This document shows, piece after piece, positions 25,684-33,964 of a DNA stretch of 48,739 bases. A program made the translations under genes and the position numbers. Location: the NCBI GenBank assembly GCA_026196225.1, contig JAPHRD010000110.1, positions 1-48,739 of the forward strand, read 5' to 3'. The stretch's first letter is position 1. The number at the start of each line of letters is the position of its first letter. The DNA is from Motiliproteus sp. (lineage in GTDB: Bacteria > Pseudomonadota > Gammaproteobacteria > Pseudomonadales > Balneatricaceae). The notes under the pieces are model-generated. The model was not told the DNA's origin. It saw only the letters and a list, made by a program, of their open reading frames with translations, and did no database searches.

Positions 25684-26949
25684 TCAGCCGAACACACCCT
25701 TCAAAATAAAGAAGATCAAGATTGCCAAGCCTGCACCAGCGGGCAAAGTTACAATCCATGACATAAAGATGGTGCCAACTACCCGTAGGTTGAGGGCTGA
25801 CAGACCACGGGCAATACCCACACCCAGTACCGCTCCCACCAATGTATGTGTAGTGGAGATCGGTAAACCAGTGCCTGAGGCGATAACCACGGTGGTCGCT
25901 GCTGCCAGAGTTGCGGCAAAACCACGGCTCGGGGTCAGCTCGGTAATATTGTTGCCGACAGTGGCGATAACCTTATGTCCGTACATCACCAGACCCAGCA
26001 CGATACCGCCACCACCAAGCAGCAGAACCCAGGCGGGCATCATCGATTTCTGGGCTACTTCACCGCCAGCAGAAACGATAGAGATAACCGCAGCCAGAGG
26101 ACCAACTGCGTTGGCCACATCGTTGGAGCCGTGGGCAAAAGCCATGGCGCATGCGGTAAACATCATCAGGATACCAAACACCTTCTCAACACTGGTGAAG
26201 TGGTAATCGTTGTTCTCTCCAGGCGCTGGCTCAATACGGCTTTGCAGGTATTTTGCCAACATAGCCAGAGCAAAAGCTACGACGATGGAAGCTAACGCAC
26301 TCTCACCAAAACTGAATCCCAAACCGATATGCTTGAGGCCCTTAGTAAAGGTCACCATCGCAATGATAAAGCCAACCAGGAAACTATAAATGGGCATATA
26401 ACGCTTGGCGTTACCAAACGGGTCTGAACTATCCAGTATCAACTTTTGTACGCTTCGGAACAGAATAAATCCGAGACTACCCGCCAGCACCGGCGAGACC
26501 ACCCAGCTGGCAACGATCTTGCCGACTTTTCCCCAGGCTACTGCATCGACAGAGATACCAACGGCAGCAAAACCAACGATCGCCCCCACGATAGAGTGGG
26601 TAGTGGACACCGGCCAGCCGAAGTGAGTAGCGATCAACAACCAGATACCCGCTGCCAACAACGCGGCAATCATACCGAACACCAGCAACTCTGGTGTTCC
26701 GGCCATTATTCCGGGGTCGATAATGCCTTTACGAATGGTCGCTGTAACCGCACCACCGGCCAGGTAGGCACCGGCGAATTCGAAAATGATGGCGATCATA
26801 ATCGCCTGCTTGATGGTGAGCGCCTTGGATCCAACCGAGGTACCCATGGCGTTGGCAACGTCGTTTGCACCTACACCCCAGGCCATAAAGAAGCCAAATA
26901 CACAGGCCAGGATAACCAGCACATCACCGTATTCTGCAATGATAGTCAT
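25684..26949 (-). CDS. Low-affinity inorganic phosphate transporter, PiT family
   Basis: This 421-residue protein has about ten membrane helices and the two inverted PiT signatures: GANDVANAMGTSVGS near residue 27 and GSNDVANAVGPLAAV in the second half. Each half also carries a TTH motif: GWPVSTTHSIVGAIVG and GLPISTTHTLVGAVLG. PiT carriers import phosphate, usually as a metal-phosphate complex, with H+ or Na+. A cytoplasmic loop in the middle (about 205-265) separates the halves. The gene for its DUF47 partner lies directly upstream (37-base gap), the normal arrangement. With pstS/pstC in the same window, the cell has both high- and low-affinity uptake. Confidence 0.93.
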   Translation of the reverse strand: MTIIAEYGDVLVILACVFGFFMAWGVGANDVANAMGTSVGSKALTIKQAIMIAIIFEFAGAYLAGGAVTATIRKGIIDPGIMAGTPELLVFGMIAALLAAGIWLLIATHFGWPVSTTHSIVGAIVGFAAVGISVDAVAWGKVGKIVASWVVSPVLAGSLGFILFRSVQKLILDSSDPFGNAKRYMPIYSFLVGFIIAMVTFTKGLKHIGLGFSFGESALASIVVAFALAMLAKYLQSRIEPAPGENNDYHFTSVEKVFGILMMFTACAMAFAHGSNDVANAVGPLAAVISIVSAGGEVAQKSMMPAWVLLLGGGGIVLGLVMYGHKVIATVGNNITELTPSRGFAATLAAATTVVIASGTGLPISTTHTLVGAVLGVGIARGLSALNLRVVGTIFMSWIVTLPAGAGLAILIFFILKGVFG

Positions 26950-26986
26950 GGAGATTCTTCCAAAGAAATTAACAAGTCAGTGTGAG

Positions 26987-27667
26987 TTATCGAGCCAACA
27001 GCAGCTGTAGGCGACTACCTACCTGTTGAGCGCGGTCGGCTAGTTCGCCGATCCAGTCGATTACCTTGTAAAGGAACATCACATCAATAGGAGGAAGATC
27101 CTTCTCCACTTCAAATAACCCGTGACGGATTTCTATCTCTAGCAGATCAGTGGCATGTTCAAGCTGGTCCAGCTCGTTGATCATCTCCGCCACAGATTCA
27201 GCTTCACGGCCCCGAAAGCCTGTAGCAACCAGCTCGTCCAACTCATTCAGAGCGGCCACAGCCTGTTCGGTCACTTTAAGCGAGCTCTTCAGGTACTCAG
27301 TCATCGGCTTAGCAAGGATCTCAGGGATCTCCATCTGCCGACCCAACATGATGCCGGCAATATCCTTGGCCTTGTTAGCGATCATGTCCTGCATTCGCAG
27401 TAGCTCTAGCAGGTCCGTTCGTGGAACCGGCATAAACAGACTTTTAGGAAGATGGGAGCGAACCCCACGCTTGAGCTCATCCGCTTCATTTTCCAACTCG
27501 CTGATGCGCTGTTGAATCTTTTCAGCCTGCTGCCAATCCTTTGCCATCACTGCATCAAAAAAAGTGACCAGTTCCAATGCGCAGCTATGAGCCTTCTCGA
27601 TATGCTGCTGCATCGGCTTGACTGGCGATTTAGCAAACATTTGTAAAAAGGAGCTATTTGCCACCAT
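26987..27667 (-). CDS. DUF47/PhoU-like protein (TIGR00153 type), Pit accessory
   Basis: This 226-residue all-helical cytoplasmic protein belongs to the DUF47 family, distantly related to PhoU. Typical pieces are SPVKPMQQHIEKAHSC near the start, ISELENEADELKRGVRSHLPKSLFMPVPRTDLLELLRMQD in the middle and FLYKVIDWIGELADRAQQVGSRL at the end. Partners of PiT transporters in this family are thought to regulate phosphate flux. The sequence MPVPRTDLLELL is diagnostic for the group as I know it. It starts at an ATG preceded by AGGTAGGT and is first in the two-gene operon with the transporter. Confidence 0.9.
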   Translation of the reverse strand: MVANSSFLQMFAKSPVKPMQQHIEKAHSCALELVTFFDAVMAKDWQQAEKIQQRISELENEADELKRGVRSHLPKSLFMPVPRTDLLELLRMQDMIANKAKDIAGIMLGRQMEIPEILAKPMTEYLKSSLKVTEQAVAALNELDELVATGFRGREAESVAEMINELDQLEHATDLLEIEIRHGLFEVEKDLPPIDVMFLYKVIDWIGELADRAQQVGSRLQLLLAR

Positions 27668-27736
27668 GATGACCTACCTTTAAGCTTAAAAAATTGGCGC
27701 CAGTATACGGACCCCTGTCATGGTTTTGTAGCCATA

Positions 27737-27754
27737 ACGTCACATTATCGTCAT
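27737..27754 (+). promoter_or_regulatory. Possible Pho-like box upstream of the CYTH gene
   Basis: ACGTCACATTATCGTCAT has two GTCA cores 11 bases apart and shares ACATTAnCGTCAT with the pstS Pho box. A possible -10 (TATAGC, 27769-27774) lies 14 bases beyond, not the ten seen at pstS and pstC, so the case is weaker. It lies in the region between the divergent DUF47 and CYTH genes. Confidence 0.35.
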
Positions 27755-27863
27755 ATGCATTTACGCCTTATAGCCTTTGTAAAAACAAATGGTTAACATT
27801 CAATAGGCATTGTCGACACATAGGCTAGACATTGCCTCAATTGGATTTATCGGGAGAACACAC

Positions 27864-28877
27864 ATGGCCCAGGAAATCGAACTTAAACTCAGCCTGCCTA
27901 GCAGTGACCAACAACAACTGCGGGATCATCCGCTACTGGATCAGCTAAGTTGTGGCGAGGTAAGGCAGTGGGATCTCGACAACACTTACTTCGACACTCC
28001 CGGTCAAGCCCTGAATAAACATCGAATTGCATTGCGAATCCGGCGCCAGGGTGAACGCTTTATTCAGACATTAAAAACCAAAGGCACCAGTAGCGGCGGC
28101 CTGCACCAGCGCCATGAGTGGGAATGGGATCTGGATCAACCTCAGCTGCAACCGTCACTACTACCCGTCGAAGCATTTCCAGCGGATATAGATGTTGAAC
28201 AGTTGCAACCCGCCTTCAATACCAATTTCCAACGCACCGCCTGGCAGCTGACAATGTCCGACGGCGACCAAAGCGCCCATATCGAACTGGTACTGGACTT
28301 GGGCTCCGCACGCTCTGGATTTTCACAACGCCAGGACCCCATCAGCGAGGTTGAACTGGAATTGAAGGGCGGCGAGCCTCGTCTGATCTACCTGCTGGCG
28401 CTGGAGCTGGCGAAAACTATTCCTTTACGTATCACCCAGGTTAGTAAAGGGGAGCGGGGCTACCGTCTTGATGCCCCCTTGCAAGTACCGGACTTTCCAA
28501 GCGCCCATGCCAATCAAAGCGCTCTGCAACGCCTGATGGAGCTGTTGGAGTGCTGCCAGAGCCTAATCGAATGTTATGAGTTTGAGCCGCAACCCGAGCC
28601 ACTGTGTAAACTGCTACAGGCTATGGAAGAGGTTCAAGCGCTGCTGGAAGTGGGTACTGTACGCCTGCCCAACAATATTCATGAACGCTATCAGCACAGC
28701 TGCCAGCAGCTGCGTCTACTACTCAGTCCATGGTTATTATCAGAGGGGATCAGCACCGAGAATAATGACCAGAACCTAGCCAAAATTAACCGATTGCTGG
28801 CAAGTCTGCCGCTGAGCCAATCGTTACTGCAACTGAGCTACAGCTGTTTTCTTCGACAGACTGAAAGTGCCGCTTGA
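27864..28877 (+). CDS. CYTH-domain protein, inorganic triphosphatase-like
   Basis: This 337-residue protein starts with MAQEIELKLSL, the ExExK signature (residues 4-8) of CYTH triphosphate-tunnel enzymes, such as E. coli YgiF, which hydrolyses tripolyphosphate. Other tunnel residues appear in DNTYFDTPGQAL, IALRIRRQGERFIQTLKTKG and EVELELKGGE. The CYTH part ends near residue 205. The C-terminal 130 residues are helical and Leu/Gln/Glu-rich, without the repeated histidines of a CHAD domain, which in YgiF is larger. The domain is therefore a reduced or diverged CHAD or something else. GGGAG seven bases upstream fixes the start at 27864. glnE follows on the same strand, as ygiF-glnE in enterics, but here with a 172-base leader. 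Confidence 0.88.
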   Translation: MAQEIELKLSLPSSDQQQLRDHPLLDQLSCGEVRQWDLDNTYFDTPGQALNKHRIALRIRRQGERFIQTLKTKGTSSGGLHQRHEWEWDLDQPQLQPSLLPVEAFPADIDVEQLQPAFNTNFQRTAWQLTMSDGDQSAHIELVLDLGSARSGFSQRQDPISEVELELKGGEPRLIYLLALELAKTIPLRITQVSKGERGYRLDAPLQVPDFPSAHANQSALQRLMELLECCQSLIECYEFEPQPEPLCKLLQAMEEVQALLEVGTVRLPNNIHERYQHSCQQLRLLLSPWLLSEGISTENNDQNLAKINRLLASLPLSQSLLQLSYSCFLRQTESAA

Positions 28878-28982
28878 TCCCCAGGTGTTAATTAACATAA
28901 TCTGATGGAATAGATCGGCACGTATAGACCGCCAGTTCACGGGCGCAGACAATGTGCGTGCTGACTCCAAGTAGGACAAAAC

Positions 28983-29030
28983 CGTTGCCAGCAAACCCCT
29001 GTGGTACTAAACCTTGTGGTACTGGCAACG
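28983..29030 (+). repeat. Inverted repeat enclosing a direct repeat in the glnE leader
   Basis: CGTTGCCAG (28983-28991) and CTGGCAACG (29022-29030) are a perfect nine-base inverted repeat. Its 30-base loop, together with the edge of the right arm, contains two copies of TGTGGTACT (29000-29008 and 29015-29023). The structure ends just before the glnE ribosome site (AAGGA, 29038-29042), so a folded leader could influence translation or be bound by a regulator. Confidence 0.7.
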
Positions 29031-29049
29031 ATCAAAGAAGGACATCAGT

Positions 29050-31965
29050 ATGCAGGGTCCCATTCTGGATCAGGTACCAGAACCACTCCACATCAACGTC
29101 AATCGACACTGGCAACACTTCGTCGAAAAAGCCGACGAGCCACAGCTAAATACCCTAAACACACAGCCTGAGCAGTTTTGGCAACAGCTTGCCAGAGTCT
29201 GGGCTTGCAGTGACTTTGTCGCCAGCCAATGCGGACGCAACCCCCAATGGTTGATCGATCTATTGGAGCCATTGCAGCAAAGCTACGCCAGCAGCCGCTA
29301 CGCCGACACCCTAACTACATTGCTGGAAACTGTTGAAACCGAAGCGCAGCTGCACCAGGTATTACGCCAGTTCCGCAATCGGGAGATGATCCGTATCGTC
29401 TGGCGCGATCTGTTGCGAGATGCCGAGGTGGAAGAAACCACCGCTGATCTCAGTAATCTTGCTGATGCCTGCATCGACGGCGCGCTGACCTGGCTCTATC
29501 GATGGGCTTGCGAAAACTGGGGCACGCCCTATGGACGCGGTGAAAATGGCCAGCCACAGCAGATGGTGGTGCTCGGTATGGGTAAGCTGGGTGCCCAGGA
29601 GCTCAACCTGTCCTCGGATATTGATCTGATCTTCGCCTTTCCAGAGAACGGCGAGACCCGCGACGGCAAGCGCTGCCTGGACAATCAGACCTTCTTTAAC
29701 CGTCTTGGCCAGAAGCTGATTCAGGCCCTGGACAACAATACCGTCGACGGCTTTGTATTCCGCGTCGATATGCGCCTGCGACCCTACGGTCAATCCGGCA
29801 TTCTCTCCCCCTGTTTTGCCGCTATGGAGGAGTATTACCAGGATCAGGGCAGGGACTGGGAACGCTACGCCATGATCAAGGCCAGAGCAGTGGCCGGTTG
29901 CCAACAGGCCGGTGACCAACTGCTGACCCTGCTGCGCCCCTTTGTCTATCGCAAATACCTGGATTTCAGCGCCTTCGAATCACTGCGTGATATGAAGGCG
30001 ATGATCAACCGGGAAGTCCGTCGCAAAAATCTTCATGGCAACGTCAAGCTGGGTTCTGGCGGCATCCGCGAGGTTGAATTTATCGCCCAGGCCTTCCAGT
30101 TGATTCGCGGAGGCCGTGACAGCCGTCTGCAGCAGCGCGAATTGCGCAATGTTCTACCACTGTTACCGGAAACCGTGGGCATGCCCCAACAAGCGGTCGA
30201 GGAGCTGATTGAAGCCTACCGCTTCCTCCGCAACAGCGAGCACGGCATCCAGGCCTTTGCCGACCAACAGACCCAGGAGCTGCCTGGCGATGACGTAGGC
30301 CGATTGCGACTGTCCTACGCCATGGGTTTCGACGACTGGAACAGTTATTTCCAAGCCTTGGAGCAACAGCGTGCACGAGTCGAGAAACATTTTGACGAAG
30401 TAATCGCACCGGTCCAGGAAGAGGATGAGGAACACTCCGAGCAGGATTGGCAGCCACTGTGGAACCAGGAACTCACCGAAGAACAATCGATCCAACTGCT
30501 GGCCGACAATCATCACGAAGATGCCGCCGAATCATTACGACTGCTGGACAATCTCCGCAGCAGCCGCAAAGTGGAAATGATGCAACAGATCGGCCGGGAG
30601 CGACTCGATAGCCTGATGCCACTGCTGCTGGAATCGGTCGCAGGCACAGAAACCGCCACCCAGACTCTGGCCCGCACTCTACAACTGGTGGAAGCGGTAC
30701 TGCGCCGAAGTGCCTATTTTATCCTCCTGATCGAAAACCCCGGTGCTCTGGCCCAGTTGGTCCGGCTCTGCGCAGCCAGTGTCTGGTTTGCCGACTTACT
30801 GGCCAAACAGCCTATTCTGCTGGATGAACTGATCGACGTTCGCAGCCTCTACAGCCCTCCTGACCGGGAAGCCCTGGAAGACGAGCTTCGTCAACAACTA
30901 CTGCGTATTCCCGAAGAAGATGTCGAACAGTTGATGGAAGCCCTTCGCTACTTCAAGAACGCCCATGTACTGCGGGTCGCGGCCGCGGAGATCACTGGTG
31001 CTTTGCCTCTGATGAAAGTGAGCGATTACCTCACCTATATCGCTGAAGTGATTCTGGACGGCGCACTCAAAATCGCCTGGCACATGATGACCGAAAAGCA
31101 TGGCTCCCCGCAGCGCGAACCGGGAGTGCCCTGCGATCCCGATTTTATCGTCATCGGCTACGGCAAAGTAGGGGGTATCGAGCTCAGCTATGGATCTGAT
31201 CTGGACCTGGTCTTTATCCACGACGCCGCACCGGGTCTGGCTACCGATGGCCCCAAACCCATTGATGCCCAGGTATTCTTTACCCGCCTTGGTCAACGGA
31301 TTATCCACCTCCTGAATACCGCCACCACTTCCGGCCAGCTGTACGAAGTGGATATGCGTCTGCGCCCCTCGGGCAACTCAGGACTGCTGGTCAGCTCGAT
31401 CAAAGCGTTCCGGGACTACCAACTCAAGGAAGCCTGGACCTGGGAGCATCAAGCCCTGGTGCGCGCTCGGGTTGTAGCAGGCTGCCCTCGCGTGAAGGCA
31501 AGATTTGAGGAGGTCCGACAGGAAGTGATCAGCCAACAGCGGGAACAGGATACGCTACGTAAAGAGGTGCTGGAGATGCGCCTGAAGATGCGCGAGCATC
31601 TAGGCTCGAAGAAATCCAAACAGGGCGAGAGCGGTGTTTTCCATCTGAAACAGGATGCCGGCGGCATCGTCGATATCGAGTTTCTGGTGCAGTTCTTCGC
31701 CCTCGCCTACGCCAACGAGAAGCCTGATCTGATCACCTTTACCGACAACATCCGGATTCTCGATGCCATCGAAGCAAACGATTTGTTGCCTGCGAGGGAT
31801 ACCGAGTTTCTGAGGGAAGCCTACAAATCCTATCGATCGCTGGGGCACCGCCTGACCCTGCAAGGCCAGTCCAATGTTGTCAGCGAAGATCAAGCGCGAG
31901 AATTGCGTGAAGCTGTTGCGGGTATCTGGCAACGGGAGATGGAAAAAGACCCTAGTTATTCCTAA
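29050..31965 (+). CDS. glnE: Glutamine synthetase adenylyltransferase/deadenylase GlnE
   Basis: This 971-residue bifunctional enzyme adenylylates and deadenylylates glutamine synthetase in response to PII and glutamine. It has two nucleotidyltransferase domains: the N-terminal one with GKLGAQELNLSSDIDLIFAF (deadenylation) and the C-terminal one with GYGKVGGIELSYGSDLDLVF (adenylylation). Each has the paired acids DxD and a following VDMRLRP. Length is close to E. coli GlnE (946). The start at ATG 29050 is set by AAGGA seven bases upstream; the longer frame from TTG 29014 lies within a repeat and lacks a ribosome site. A strong terminator follows, and ilvE converges on it, the glnE-ilvE neighbourhood seen in Pseudomonas. 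Confidence 0.96.
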   Translation: MQGPILDQVPEPLHINVNRHWQHFVEKADEPQLNTLNTQPEQFWQQLARVWACSDFVASQCGRNPQWLIDLLEPLQQSYASSRYADTLTTLLETVETEAQLHQVLRQFRNREMIRIVWRDLLRDAEVEETTADLSNLADACIDGALTWLYRWACENWGTPYGRGENGQPQQMVVLGMGKLGAQELNLSSDIDLIFAFPENGETRDGKRCLDNQTFFNRLGQKLIQALDNNTVDGFVFRVDMRLRPYGQSGILSPCFAAMEEYYQDQGRDWERYAMIKARAVAGCQQAGDQLLTLLRPFVYRKYLDFSAFESLRDMKAMINREVRRKNLHGNVKLGSGGIREVEFIAQAFQLIRGGRDSRLQQRELRNVLPLLPETVGMPQQAVEELIEAYRFLRNSEHGIQAFADQQTQELPGDDVGRLRLSYAMGFDDWNSYFQALEQQRARVEKHFDEVIAPVQEEDEEHSEQDWQPLWNQELTEEQSIQLLADNHHEDAAESLRLLDNLRSSRKVEMMQQIGRERLDSLMPLLLESVAGTETATQTLARTLQLVEAVLRRSAYFILLIENPGALAQLVRLCAASVWFADLLAKQPILLDELIDVRSLYSPPDREALEDELRQQLLRIPEEDVEQLMEALRYFKNAHVLRVAAAEITGALPLMKVSDYLTYIAEVILDGALKIAWHMMTEKHGSPQREPGVPCDPDFIVIGYGKVGGIELSYGSDLDLVFIHDAAPGLATDGPKPIDAQVFFTRLGQRIIHLLNTATTSGQLYEVDMRLRPSGNSGLLVSSIKAFRDYQLKEAWTWEHQALVRARVVAGCPRVKARFEEVRQEVISQQREQDTLRKEVLEMRLKMREHLGSKKSKQGESGVFHLKQDAGGIVDIEFLVQFFALAYANEKPDLITFTDNIRILDAIEANDLLPARDTEFLREAYKSYRSLGHRLTLQGQSNVVSEDQARELREAVAGIWQREMEKDPSYS

Positions 31966-31973
31966 ACGTCAGG

Positions 31974-32009
31974 CACAAAAAGCCCGGTCAATTAGCCGGG
32001 CTTTTTGTG
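31974..32009. terminator. Bidirectional intrinsic terminator between glnE and ilvE
   Basis: CACAAAAAGCCCGG and CCGGGCTTTTTGTG form a perfect 14-base-pair stem with an eight-base loop. T runs appear on the 3' side in both directions, so it serves the convergent genes glnE and ilvE. Confidence 0.95.
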
Positions 32010-32039
32010 GTGTTGGTTTAGTTGCGAGCTTTTAACCGA

Positions 32040-33035
32040 TCAGATGCTGGTCAACCAGCCATGGCGATCTTCAGCCTTGCCCCACTGAATATCGTTCAGT
32101 GTTTGACGCAGCTTAACGGTGGTTTCGCCTACTTTGCCGTTACCCACCGAGATCTCCTTGTCACCGTAGATCAGAGTGCCAACGGGAGCCAATACTGCAG
32201 CCGTACCAGACAATGCAGCCTCACAGCCTGGCTTTGCTGCCCGCTCCAGTAGTTCGTCTACAGACAACTGACGTTCGGATACCTTCATTCCCATGTCTCG
32301 AGCCAGGGTAAGGATAGAATCCCGGGTTACCCCGTGCAGGAAGCTTTCATCCAGTGCCTTGGTAATAATCTCATCGCCATCGATAAGCAGAAAGTTAGCA
32401 GCGCCGGTTTCTTGGACATCGCCACCTGGGCAGAACAAAACCTGATCCGCCTTGTACTTGGCTTTCGCTTCCATGATTGGTCGCAGGGCACTGGCGTAAT
32501 TTCCGCCACTCTTGATCATGCCATTGTGGGGCGCGCAACGCATACCCTGGTCATCCACCAGCAGACGCAGGCAGGCATCGCCTCCAGCAAAGTAATCACC
32601 CACCGGTGAAAGCAAAACGTACTGGCAAGCGGTAGTTGAAGGTGCAGCTGCCTTACCGATAGCGGGCTCTGTCCCGAACAGGGTGGGACGAATATACATG
32701 GAGCCAGGAGGAGCCGGGACCTCATCGGCAAAATGAGCTACCAGATCGGTCACCATCTTGGTGGTCACGGCCTGATCAATTTCAGGCAGCGCCAGCAGCT
32801 GTGCGCTCTGGGAAAAACGCGCCATATTGCGATCGATACGGAAGATCTTGATGGTGCCGTCATCATGGCGAAAAGCCTTCAAACCTTCGAAGCAGGTGCT
32901 GGAATAGTGCAGCACGTGGGCGCCTGGATGCAGCTGAATACTGTCGCTGGACACCAGATCAGGGGTGCTCCAGGCAGTACCGTCAAACCAGGTAATCGCC
33001 ATTTCGGGCATGAAAACGGAACCAAACGCGGACAT
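32040..33035 (-). CDS. ilvE: Branched-chain amino acid aminotransferase IlvE
   Basis: This 331-residue PLP enzyme transfers amino groups between glutamate and the keto acids of Val, Leu and Ile. Fold-type IV features include HYSSTCFEGLKAF, RPTLFGTEP, the lysine region GMIKSGGNYASAL (Schiff-base lysine), VQETGAANFLLI and FLHGVTRDSILTLA. Length and the MYIRPTLFGTEP and GGNYA segments point to the group II (YwaA/eukaryote-like) type rather than the shorter group I enzyme of E. coli. GAGG lies seven bases before the ATG. It shares a terminator with glnE. The 209 bases upstream, to the end of kdkA, hold its promoter region; I saw no leader peptide or attenuator there. Confidence 0.93.
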   Translation of the reverse strand: MSAFGSVFMPEMAITWFDGTAWSTPDLVSSDSIQLHPGAHVLHYSSTCFEGLKAFRHDDGTIKIFRIDRNMARFSQSAQLLALPEIDQAVTTKMVTDLVAHFADEVPAPPGSMYIRPTLFGTEPAIGKAAAPSTTACQYVLLSPVGDYFAGGDACLRLLVDDQGMRCAPHNGMIKSGGNYASALRPIMEAKAKYKADQVLFCPGGDVQETGAANFLLIDGDEIITKALDESFLHGVTRDSILTLARDMGMKVSERQLSVDELLERAAKPGCEAALSGTAAVLAPVGTLIYGDKEISVGNGKVGETTVKLRQTLNDIQWGKAEDRHGWLTSI

Positions 33036-33244
33036 GTAGTTACCTCAAGAAATCAAAAAACCCCACTAAAAACCGCTCGCGAAAACCCTGTCGGCTGCTA
33101 AATCTCGACTCTCGATAATAAAACAAAGGATTGCGGAACGGCCTAACCCGACGATTGTAATCACCAACGCAGTAAAAGGGAATTACCTAGCCCACTGCTT
33201 AGGCAAAACATAGAAAAAAAGTACGCCGATAGACTTGAGCCCCC

Positions 33245-33964
33245 CTAGCCGCTATAGCCCTGCAATAACTGCTGCCAACCTTGCTCCATCTCACTGTTGC
33301 TGAATTCCTTTTGGATTGATCGCAACAGACGATCGAGATTACTCTTCTGCCAGCTGTTTTTGGGACTGCGTAGACAGCAGCGGTCAAAATCGATCAGAAA
33401 AACCTGCTGATCATCGGCGACTAAAATATTGCGGATATTAAGATCAACATGATCCAAACCAACAGCATGGAACCGAGCGATGATTTGACCGATCCGCACC
33501 CAAGGGGTTTCTGCCGGAGCCTTTGCCAGTTGCTGAGCCATGGATCGAACCTTGGGTAAACGTTCGGTAAGCAGATCGGCGCGATAGAACAAGCCTTCAC
33601 GAATGATCTGAGCCGCCAGCGGGCGTGGCACCGGCAAACCCCGGGCATATAAATCTGCAGTCAGATTGAGTTCCTGCCAAGGTCGGGTTTTTGTCATTCC
33701 CTGCCAAAGGTAGCTATCCTCACTAAAGCGGGACACCAAACCGCCCCGTCGATAGTGACGCCATACCATGGCAAGGGGTTGATCATCGAGTTCGATATCA
33801 ACAAAGTAGCTCTCACCACGACCGGGAGCCGAGTGAACTTGCTGGCCTTGGCCCCGCCACCAGTTGAGATCAAACCAGGATGGAGTAATATGCTCAACCA
33901 GTTCCGGCACCGACAACAAAGTGGTGTCCTCCCGTTGAAGGCAATGGAATTCGATCGGTGACAT
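33245..33964 (-). CDS. kdkA: Kdo kinase KdkA
   Basis: This 239-residue protein is a small protein-kinase-like enzyme that phosphorylates the Kdo sugar of the LPS inner core at the cytoplasmic face. The family pattern is clear: YFVDIELDDQPLAMVWRHYRRGG (the ATP-binding lysine is replaced by the HYRRGG region), the catalytic loop GLDHVDLNIRNIL and the metal-binding IDFDRC. I use ATG 33964; an in-frame TTG at 33970 is possible. The 5' end overlaps the 5' end of the divergent GT9 gene by seven bases. KdkA usually accompanies a WaaA that adds a single Kdo, so one phosphorylated Kdo is expected in this organism. Confidence 0.92.
   Translation of the reverse strand: MSPIEFHCLQREDTTLLSVPELVEHITPSWFDLNWWRGQGQQVHSAPGRGESYFVDIELDDQPLAMVWRHYRRGGLVSRFSEDSYLWQGMTKTRPWQELNLTADLYARGLPVPRPLAAQIIREGLFYRADLLTERLPKVRSMAQQLAKAPAETPWVRIGQIIARFHAVGLDHVDLNIRNILVADDQQVFLIDFDRCCLRSPKNSWQKSNLDRLLRSIQKEFSNSEMEQGWQQLLQGYSG

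Noticed and set aside
25607-26206. 199-codon plus-strand open frame across the Pit terminator and gene
   Set aside because: It reads through a terminator hairpin and opposite a certain transporter gene; the translation is Pro/Thr/Ala-rich with no domain.
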